From: an uncultured Paracoccaceae bacterium
GTDB lineage: Bacteria > Pseudomonadota > Alphaproteobacteria > Rhodobacterales > Rhodobacteraceae
Direction of reading: 5' to 3'
Assembly: GCA_937132145.1 (NCBI GenBank)
Contig: CAKZNY010000008.1
Location: 1-11,608 of the forward strand
DNA: 11,608 nt
Positions 5,792-11,608 of the stretch are shown in pieces. The translations under genes and the position numbers were made by a program. The notes under the pieces were generated by a model, which saw only the letters and a program-made list of their open reading frames with translations, was not told the origin of the DNA and did no database searches. Within the stretch, counting starts at the first letter, position 1. Every line of letters begins with the position of its first letter.

Positions 5792-8004
5792 AAACTCTGC
5801 GGGTCGATATCGACGGTAATACGCATATTGGGCGGCACTTTCACGCCAGCCAGCCACGCCCGTATCGCCTTTTGTATTGGCGCGGCCTTCGGTGCCTTCA
5901 CCAAAAGGCGCACCCGATACCGTCGCCTGATCTTGGACACAGGTGCTGCCGCAGGTCCGAAAAGTTGTGCATCAATCTGGTTGATAGCCTGCGAATTTCG
6001 CGCCAGATACCGCGCCAGATCGAACACCTGCGCCTCCTTCTCACCAGAAACCACAATCCCCGCCATCCGCCCATACGGAGGCGCGCCAGCACGCTGGCGG
6101 GACGCGGCCTCGGCCCTCCAGAAGCCTTCTTCATCGCCCGACAGGATCGCCCGTATCACCGGATGCTCCGGCTGGTGGGTTTGCAGTAACGCAGTGCCCG
6201 GTTTTTCGGCCCGCCCTGCACGGCCCGCGACTTGGCGGATAAGCTGGAAACTTTTCTCGGCCGCCCGAAGATCGCCGCCTTGCAGCCCGAGGTCCGCATC
6301 AATCACGCCCACCAACGTCAAATGTGGAAAGTTATGCCCCTTGGCGACAATCTGCGTGCCGATAATAATATCTGCTCCGCCCGCCGCAATTTCATCAATC
6401 CGCTGCTTTAATGCCTGTGCTGTTTCCGCCAAATCCGACGATAAAATCGCCACCCTCGCGTCAGGGAAAAGCTCCGCCGCCTCCTCCGCCAACCGCTCCA
6501 CCCCCGGCCCGATTGCGGCCAGCTTGCCCTCGACACCGCAAGATGGACAAGTGTCAGGAATGGGCTTTGAGGCCCCGCACTGATGGCAAACCAACCGCTT
6601 CAAATATCGATGTTCCACCATCCGCGCATCGCAATCCGAACAGCCAATCTGCTCGCCACACGCCCGACATAAGGTAAGGGGTGCAAAACCACGGCGGTTC
6701 AGAAACAGCAAACTCTGCTCCCCCGCCTCAAGCCGCAGCTTCATCTCGCCCACCAACGTCGGCGACAACCAGCGATTAACCTCCATCACCTCGGAGCGCA
6801 TGTCGATGCTGTCCATCATCGGCAGCTCTGCGGTGCCGAACCGCTCGTGCAAATCGATCCGCGCATATTTGCCCGCCTCGGCATTCGCCCAACTCTCGAG
6901 ACTAGGCGTCGCACTGGCCAAAACCACAACCGCCGAGCAAAGCGAGGCTCGTAGAACTGCCATGTCGCGGGCGTGATAAAGCACCCCTTCTTCCTGCTTG
7001 TAAGACCCGTCGTGTTCCTCATCCACAACGATCAAACCCAGATCCCGGAACGGCAAAAATAACGAGGATCGCGCACCCACGACCAGCTGCGCGCCACCCT
7101 CGGCCACCGCTTTCCAGCAACGCCGCCGCTCGGCTTGCGAGGCCCCCGAATGCCACTCCGCTGGCCGCTGCCCGAACCGCTTTTCGACGCGGTCCAGAAA
7201 CTCCACCGTCAACGCGATTTCGGGCAACAGAACCAAGGCTTGGCGACCCGATTTTAGCGCCTCGGCCACCGCCTCAAGATACACTTCGGTCTTGCCAGAT
7301 CCCGTCACGCCCTTCAGCAACGTTGTGCTATACTTATTCGATCGAACCGCCGCGCGAAGCGTCTTCGCCGCTGCCTCCTGATCCGCCGACAAGGTTTTCC
7401 CCGCAAGGTCAGCATTCAACTTTGGGTATGATAAATCCCGCGGGGCGATTTCCTGAATGATAGCCCCATGCTCGATCAACCCCTTGATTACACTGGACGA
7501 CACCCCCGCCATCGCTGATAATTCCGAAGGCACAAATCCTGCCCCGCCGTGATCTGCCAACACCTTTAACACACGGGACCGCGCGCCGGTCATTCTGACC
7601 GGCGCGCCCTCGCCCAGCCGCAAGATTTTTCGCATATTCGGCGGTTGCGCCAACCCCGGCGCGCGCGTCGCCAATCGCAACATCAACGACAGCGGTGTCA
7701 GCGTGTATTCTGCGGCCTTGGTCAGAAACTCGACCATCTCGGTCCTCATCGGCGGCACATCTAGCACCCGCCCGATGGCCCGCACTTTGGAGATGTCGAA
7801 ATCTCCCGCGCCAGCCCCCCAAACCACACCCAAAACGCGGCGTGGTCCAAGCGGCACCACCACGAATGCCCCGGCAAAAATCCCGCCCTCCGGCGCTTTA
7901 TAATCGAGGAACTTATCTAGTGGCTCTGCCGTCAGCACCGCTACCAAATCACCTTCGCGAAAAAACCCGCGCTCGGGTGCGTCAATATGTGGTTTCATAG
8001 CCAT
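5785..8004 (-). CDS. priA: Primosomal protein N', replication-restart helicase PriA
   Basis: This 739-residue superfamily-2 3'-5' DNA helicase recognises stalled or collapsed forks and starts reloading of the replicative helicase. Domains in order: N-terminal DNA-binding region (about 15-115), winged-helix region (about 140-190), helicase lobe 1 with Walker A GVTGSGKT (232-239) and DEEH box (328-331), zinc-binding insert, and lobe 2 with [12 protein letters not shown] (549-560) and QVAGRAGR (591-598). All eight zinc-ligand cysteines are present (446, 449, 455, 458, 473, 476, 486, 489). The start is ATG at 8004, with an in-frame ATG at 7998 as alternative; neither has a clear Shine-Dalgarno. 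A TACAAT -10-like hexamer at 8017-8012 lies only 7 nt upstream, so a leaderless transcript is possible. It is divergent from the transaldolase gene across 66 bp and convergent with the EamA gene. Confidence 0.97.
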   Translation of the reverse strand: MAMKPHIDAPERGFFREGDLVAVLTAEPLDKFLDYKAPEGGIFAGAFVVVPLGPRRVLGVVWGAGAGDFDISKVRAIGRVLDVPPMRTEMVEFLTKAAEYTLTPLSLMLRLATRAPGLAQPPNMRKILRLGEGAPVRMTGARSRVLKVLADHGGAGFVPSELSAMAGVSSSVIKGLIEHGAIIQEIAPRDLSYPKLNADLAGKTLSADQEAAAKTLRAAVRSNKYSTTLLKGVTGSGKTEVYLEAVAEALKSGRQALVLLPEIALTVEFLDRVEKRFGQRPAEWHSGASQAERRRCWKAVAEGGAQLVVGARSSLFLPFRDLGLIVVDEEHDGSYKQEEGVLYHARDMAVLRASLCSAVVVLASATPSLESWANAEAGKYARIDLHERFGTAELPMMDSIDMRSEVMEVNRWLSPTLVGEMKLRLEAGEQSLLFLNRRGFAPLTLCRACGEQIGCSDCDARMVEHRYLKRLVCHQCGASKPIPDTCPSCGVEGKLAAIGPGVERLAEEAAELFPDARVAILSSDLAETAQALKQRIDEIAAGGADIIIGTQIVAKGHNFPHLTLVGVIDADLGLQGGDLRAAEKSFQLIRQVAGRAGRAEKPGTALLQTHQPEHPVIRAILSGDEEGFWRAEAASRQRAGAPPYGRMAGIVVSGEKEAQVFDLARYLARNSQAINQIDAQLFGPAAAPVSKIRRRYRVRLLVKAPKAAPIQKAIRAWLAGVKVPPNMRITVDIDPQSFY

Positions 8005-8070
8005 AAGACATATTGTATGTTCCCCAAGAACGGATTGCGAGAGAGCATTCCGGTAAACCGAAAGAACGAC

Positions 8071-8724
8071 ATGAAATTTTTTGTAGATACCGCCGAAATC
8101 TCGGAAATTGCCGAGCTTAACGATCTGGGAATGGTGGACGGTGTCACCACAAACCCTTCGCTGATCCTGAAATCGGGCCGCAATATTCTGGAGGTTACCA
8201 AGGAAATCTGCGACCTCGTCGAGGGGCCCGTCTCGGCAGAAGTCGTCAGCCTGAAATCCGATGAAATGATTGCCGAGGGTCGTAAACTGGCAGCCATCGC
8301 TGAAAACATCGCCGTAAAGGTTCCGTTAACATGGGACGGCCTGAAAACCTGCAAGACCCTGACGGACGATGGTTTCAAGGTTAACGTCACCCTCTGTTTC
8401 TCGACCAATCAAGCGTTGCTTGCTGCCAAAGCGGGTGCGGCCTTCATCAGTCCGTTCGTTGGTCGCCTTGACGATATCAACATCGACGGCATGGACCTGA
8501 TCGCGGAAATCCGCCAGATCTACGACAATTACGCGTTTGAAACCGAAATTCTCGTGGCCTCCATTCGCACCGTTAACCACATCACCCAATCCGCCATCAT
8601 CGGCGCCGATGTTGTGACCGTTCCACCGGCCATACTGAAAAAGCTGATCCATCATCCGTTGACCGACAAAGGCCTTGAGGGCTTTATGAAAGACTGGGCT
8701 AAAACCGGCCAAAAAATCCTTTAA
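8071..8724 (+). CDS. tal: Small transaldolase (TalC/FSA-type family)
   Basis: This 217-residue TIM-barrel class I aldolase acts in the cytoplasm. Family members are either transaldolases of the pentose phosphate pathway or fructose-6-phosphate aldolases, and automatic annotation often uses the latter name. The Schiff-base lysine is Lys83 ([12 protein letters not shown]) and Asp6 lies in [16 protein letters not shown] (24-31) is the family signature. By my hand alignment to E. coli FsaA, the positions of its Gln59 and Tyr131 are Glu57 (SAEVV) and Phe129 (SPFVGR) here. Glu/Phe is the combination in true transaldolases such as TalB, so transaldolase activity is the better prediction. The start MKFFVDT is the canonical one; the longer frame from 7987 would overlap priA. 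A purine-rich GAAAGAA precedes the ATG but is a weak ribosome site. It heads a run with DUF484 and xerC. Confidence 0.93.
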   Translation: MKFFVDTAEISEIAELNDLGMVDGVTTNPSLILKSGRNILEVTKEICDLVEGPVSAEVVSLKSDEMIAEGRKLAAIAENIAVKVPLTWDGLKTCKTLTDDGFKVNVTLCFSTNQALLAAKAGAAFISPFVGRLDDINIDGMDLIAEIRQIYDNYAFETEILVASIRTVNHITQSAIIGADVVTVPPAILKKLIHHPLTDKGLEGFMKDWAKTGQKIL

Positions 8725-8736
8725 GAGGGCAGCAAT

Positions 8737-9456
8737 ATGACTGACGCAGACAACCTGACAACAATCCTGACGAATGAAATTCTGAAGGATCCGGCTGTCG
8801 TTCTGGATAATCCCAAAGTCATGCGCGCCCTTCTGGAAATCACCGATAGTTCCAAAGGTGACAACGTTCTGGACCTGCGGGCGATCTTTGCCGCGCGGCT
8901 TGAAGAACGCATGAAACGGCTGGAAGACACCAACCGCACCGTGATCGCGGCCGCCTACGATAACCTTACCGGCACCAACCAGATGCACAGGGCCGTTGTC
9001 GCGTTGCTCGGGACCGACACATTGCCACAATTTGTGCAGGTTCTAAATCACGACGTTGCAAACATCCTTGGCGTCGATGTTGTTCGTCTTTGCATTGAGG
9101 GCGACAAGCCGCACGGAAGCAAGCCGGTCGATCCGGCTGATCAACATTCCAGCACCATTGTGGCCCTGCCCACTGACGGGGCCGCAAGCTATATAACCCA
9201 GCAGCGGAACGATCCGGCCCCCAAACAGGTAACACTCCGCCGCGCCAGCGAATTACGCACGACTGTTTTTGGCACCTTCTCCACAGATATCGCATCCGAG
9301 GCCGTGTTGCGACTGGATATTGGCGTTCAAAACACACGGGGGCTGGTCGTCTTTGGCTCCCGCGATCCCAAGCGTTTCGCACCGAACCAAGGCACCGAAC
9401 TGCTGGTTTTCCTTGCCCAAGCGGTCGAGCGTATCTTGCGCCGCTGGGTGGCGTGA
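8737..9456 (+). CDS. DUF484 family protein (GAF-like), partner gene of xerC
   Basis: This 239-residue cytoplasmic protein of unknown function belongs to the DUF484 family. It has the family's helical N-terminus (ILKDPAVVLDNPKVMRALLE, 15-34), a VLDLRAIFAARLEERMKRLED stretch (44-64, likely helix or coiled coil), and a GAF-like alpha/beta domain from about 85 to the end. In many proteobacteria this family sits immediately ahead of xerC, as here, but no biochemical role is established. GAGGG lies 7 nt before the ATG and supports the start. The gap to the transaldolase is 12 bp. Its TGA overlaps the GTG of xerC (GTGA), which suggests translational coupling and a fixed stoichiometry. Confidence 0.88.
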   Translation: MTDADNLTTILTNEILKDPAVVLDNPKVMRALLEITDSSKGDNVLDLRAIFAARLEERMKRLEDTNRTVIAAAYDNLTGTNQMHRAVVALLGTDTLPQFVQVLNHDVANILGVDVVRLCIEGDKPHGSKPVDPADQHSSTIVALPTDGAASYITQQRNDPAPKQVTLRRASELRTTVFGTFSTDIASEAVLRLDIGVQNTRGLVVFGSRDPKRFAPNQGTELLVFLAQAVERILRRWVA

Positions 9457-10379
9457 CCGAAGGCTCGGACCAAGCGCTCCACCTGTTGGAGCAATGGTTA
9501 GAGCGACTATATGCTGTGCGCGGTGTTTCGAACAAAACGGTTGAAGCGTACCGCCACGACGTTTCCGGCTTCCTCGGCTTCCTTGGCAACCATCTCGGCG
9601 GACCTGCCGGCAAGACAGCGCTGGCCGCCATTACCGTTTCGGATATGCGCGCATGGATGGCGTCTGAACGCAACCGCGGCCTCTCCGCCCGTTCATTGGC
9701 GCGTGCATTATCAGCGGTGAAAAGCTTCTACCGATGGCTGGGTGAGGAGTTTGGAATAGAGGCCGCCTCCGTCACCGCGACCCGTGCGCCGAAGCTGAAA
9801 CAGCGCCTGCCCCGCCCTGTTGATCAAGCCGCCGCCAAGGCCTTGATCGAGCGGGTGGAGCTGCAACACCAAACCCCGTGGATTGCCGCCCGCGACGTGG
9901 CGGTGGTTACGTTGCTTTACGGCTGCGGGCTACGAATATCCGAAGCGTTATCGCTAACCCGCGCCGACCATCCGTTGCCTGAAGTTCTGCGGATCAAAGG
10001 CAAAGGCGACAAGACCCGCATCGTCCCCGTCCTGCCCGTCACCCGTGCCGCTGTGGCCGATTACATCAAACTTTGCCCCCACAATCCGCCCCCCGACGGG
10101 CCGTTGTTTCTGGGCTTACGCGGCGGGGCATTAAACCCCCGCCAAGTGCAAAAAACGATGGAAAAATCACGCCTACAACTCGGTCTGCCTGCCACGGCCA
10201 CTCCGCACGCCTTGCGCCACTCATTCGCCACACATCTGCTGGAAGCTGGTGGTGATCTGCGCTCGATTCAGGAATTACTAGGCCACGCTTCTCTGTCCAC
10301 AACGCAAGCCTACACCGCCGTAAACCAAGCGCGCCTGATGGAAGTTTACGACAAATCCCACCCACGCGCGAAACGCTAA
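9453..10379 (+). CDS. xerC: Tyrosine recombinase XerC
   Basis: This 308-residue site-specific recombinase works with XerD at dif to resolve chromosome dimers before division. The N-terminal SAM-like core-binding domain spans about 8-97 and the catalytic domain about 118-300. All active-site residues are visible: Arg161 (YGCGLRISEAL), Lys184 (IKGKGDKTR), His252 and Arg255 (HALRHSFATHLL), His278 (LLGHASLSTTQ) and nucleophile Tyr287. Motor residues are intact, so it should be active. I call XerC rather than XerD because of the adjacent DUF484 gene; the paralogues are otherwise hard to separate. The start is GTG at 9453, overlapping the DUF484 stop. The TAA overlaps the TAG of the convergent transporter gene by 4 bp (CTAA). 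Confidence 0.95.
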   Translation: MTEGSDQALHLLEQWLERLYAVRGVSNKTVEAYRHDVSGFLGFLGNHLGGPAGKTALAAITVSDMRAWMASERNRGLSARSLARALSAVKSFYRWLGEEFGIEAASVTATRAPKLKQRLPRPVDQAAAKALIERVELQHQTPWIAARDVAVVTLLYGCGLRISEALSLTRADHPLPEVLRIKGKGDKTRIVPVLPVTRAAVADYIKLCPHNPPPDGPLFLGLRGGALNPRQVQKTMEKSRLQLGLPATATPHALRHSFATHLLEAGGDLRSIQELLGHASLSTTQAYTAVNQARLMEVYDKSHPRAKR

Positions 10380-11212
10380 AGCCGGATAATCACGATCCCC
10401 GCGAGGATAACCAACACCGCGATAATCTTTCCGACACTGGTTTTTTCCTTCAAGATCACCACACCGATAATGGCCGCGAAAAGCACCGAGGTTTCCCGCA
10501 CCGCCGCCACCAGCGCAATGGGTGCAACGGTCATTGCCCAAACCGCAATCCAGTAAGTTGTCAGCGACAACACTCCGGCGATAGTCCCGATTATCCACGC
10601 GCGGCGCGAGGCCACAAACACCCGCCGCCCGCGTGTCGCACCAGCGAAAATCGTGAAAAACATAGCGTCGAACACGAACAACCAAGCGGTAAACATTGTC
10701 GCATTACCCGCCACCCGCGCGCCCATGCCATCGATCAGCGTATACCCCGCCGTACAAACCGCCGAGCCGAGCGCCAGCGGAATCAGACTGCGCGTCTCGC
10801 CCGACCTGAAAACCCCGTTCGCCATCATCATGACGCCAATACCGATCGACGCAATCCCGAGGTACTCCTTGATTTCAACGCTGTCCGGAAGCAGGAAAAA
10901 CCCGCCGAGCACCACCATCATCGGGGCCGCCCCCCGCGCAATCGGATAGACCCGACTAAGGTCACCATGCTGATACGCACCCGCAAGAAAAAGCTTATAA
11001 GCGGTGTGCAAAGCCCCCGAACCAAGCACCCAGACCCAGATTATCCCGCTAGGAAGCGGCACAAACAAAGCTAACGCCAAACCCATCACACCTTGGGTAA
11101 GCGTCATCAACAACATCCCCTGAAACCGGTCGCTTCCACGGCGAATAACCGCGTTCCAGCTGGCATGCAAAACCGCCGCGAACAACACCGCCAGAAATAC
11201 TTGGAATTCCAT
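10376..11212 (-). CDS. EamA/DMT-superfamily inner-membrane transporter
   Basis: This 278-residue, very hydrophobic protein has about ten transmembrane segments in two EamA repeats. Recognisable stretches are LHASWNAVIRRGS (15-27), HTAYKLFLAGAYQHGDL (69-85) followed by SRVYPIARGAAP (86-97), and the second-repeat signature VAAVRETSVLFAAIIGVVIL (235-254) followed by KEK. The substrate is unknown. AGGGG lies about 8 nt before the ATG, supporting the start. It is not closely similar to the other DMT protein in this window (312 residues) outside family motifs, so a recent tandem duplication is unlikely. It is convergent with xerC, with stop codons overlapping. Upstream lies the gene-free right end of the window. 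Confidence 0.9.
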   Translation of the reverse strand: MEFQVFLAVLFAAVLHASWNAVIRRGSDRFQGMLLMTLTQGVMGLALALFVPLPSGIIWVWVLGSGALHTAYKLFLAGAYQHGDLSRVYPIARGAAPMMVVLGGFFLLPDSVEIKEYLGIASIGIGVMMMANGVFRSGETRSLIPLALGSAVCTAGYTLIDGMGARVAGNATMFTAWLFVFDAMFFTIFAGATRGRRVFVASRRAWIIGTIAGVLSLTTYWIAVWAMTVAPIALVAAVRETSVLFAAIIGVVILKEKTSVGKIIAVLVILAGIVIIRL

Positions 11213-11608
11213 TAACTATATCCCCTAAACGACGCCCTCCCGCCCTTCGGTTGGGCCAAGCCTCGCTACGCTCGGCGGTTGCTCATCATTTATTAACCAT
11301 TCTTCTGTATAACTTCATGCACTGAGCGAGGCGGGCTTTCCACCCGCGGGTTTATCGCGCCAATAGACTTTGAATACTCGTTGCATGATTCGCAACACCA
11401 GAATAAACCGCCCGACGTTGCGCCGCCTGACAAGCGGCATTTGGCAGCGACACACCTCAGGGTTCGGGCCTTGGCGCGGTAAATCCGTCCTCAAGTTACA
11501 GGTGGTTTCTAACCCGAAGCACCGGAATCATGGCCCGTTTGGCCTCCCCGAGCATTTTCAGGCATCAAGGCACGGGTTTTACCCGAACGCCTCTTTTTTC
11601 GCGAAAAA
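11213..11608. other. Gene-free stretch with short dyads (396 bp)
   Basis: I find no convincing gene here. Frames run open to the right edge, including one from ATG at 11530, but none has a good ribosome site or recognisable protein, so a gene extending beyond the edge is not supported. The stretch begins as the upstream region of the leftward transporter. Short complementary pairs are GCCTCGCT (11260-11267) with AGCGAGGC (11325-11332), GCGGG (11331-11335) with CCCGC (11343-11347), and GTTGC (11380-11384) with GCAAC (11392-11396). The first two overlap by two bases and could not form together. No dyad is followed by a T-run typical of an intrinsic terminator. A long 5' leader of a rightward gene beyond the edge, or a small RNA, remains possible. 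Confidence 0.5.
11331..11347. repeat. Short GC-rich hairpin (5-bp stem, 7-nt loop)
   Basis: GCGGG and CCCGC flank CTTTCCA. The stem is short but all G-C. It could be part of a structured leader; without a following T-run it is not a classical terminator. Confidence 0.3.

Noticed and set aside
9453..10379. xerC as a phage or integron integrase marking a mobile island
   Set aside because: The DUF484 partner, housekeeping neighbours and lack of attachment repeats or cargo genes fit the chromosomal dimer-resolution enzyme.
4853..11212. The two EamA transporters as a recent duplication or as a pair working together
   Set aside because: They differ in length, start motifs and loops, share only family-level features, and are separated by unrelated housekeeping genes on opposite strands.
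11244..11254. GCCC-N7-GGGC style hairpin near 11242-11256 as a terminator
   Set aside because: Four-base stem, no T-run on either strand, and it lies upstream of the only gene nearby.
11512..11607. Possible 3' end of a leftward gene entering from the right edge
   Set aside because: Only 32 codons before a stop, biased low-complexity composition, and no family resemblance; chance openness is enough to explain it.
11530..11608. Possible rightward gene starting at ATG 11530 and leaving the window
   Set aside because: No ribosome site, only 26 codons visible, no recognisable protein, and the other plus frames are equally open there.

Overview
The window looks like chromosomal DNA of an alphaproteobacterium, probably of the Rhodobacterales/roseobacter type. 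The reasons are the moderately high GC, a hisC-tyrC pair, DUF484 directly ahead of xerC, a small transaldolase beside priA, and a substrate-binding protein of a kind I associate with that order. The order-level assignment is inference from gene content; no rRNA or marker search was possible.

Layout, left to right. (1) Positions 1-865, minus strand: 5' part of an exported PstS-like substrate-binding protein that runs off the left edge. (2) Positions 866-1026: its upstream region, with two abutting perfect inverted repeats. (3) Positions 1027-2082: a complete IS481-family insertion sequence with imperfect terminal inverted repeats, an intact DDE transposase and a perfect 6-bp target duplication (GTTAGC). 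The transposase stop codon lies in the duplicated target, outside the element. (4) Positions 4744 down to 2107, minus strand: a tightly overlapping operon hisC, tyrC (prephenate/arogenate dehydrogenase) and an extensin-like lipoprotein. (5) Positions 4853-5791, plus: an EamA/DMT transporter, divergent from hisC and convergent with priA. (6) Positions 8004-5785, minus: priA. (7) Positions 8071-10379, plus: transaldolase, a DUF484 protein and xerC, closely packed. (8) Positions 11212-10376, minus: a second EamA/DMT transporter, convergent with xerC. (9) Positions 11213-11608: no gene that I can support, only short dyads.

Functionally this is mostly housekeeping. HisC and TyrC supply histidine and tyrosine biosynthesis (HisC-type enzymes often also transaminate aromatic precursors). 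PriA restarts stalled replication forks and XerC resolves chromosome dimers. The transaldolase serves the pentose phosphate pathway and the DMT proteins are inner-membrane transporters of unknown substrate. Gene packing is extreme: three 4-bp start/stop overlaps within operons, and both convergent pairs overlap at their stop codons. I see no defence system, CRISPR array, tRNA, rRNA or phage genes. The most interesting items are the target-supplied stop codon of the insertion sequence, the paired dyads upstream of the binding-protein gene, and active-site residues showing that the 'fructose-6-phosphate aldolase-like' protein is more likely a true transaldolase.
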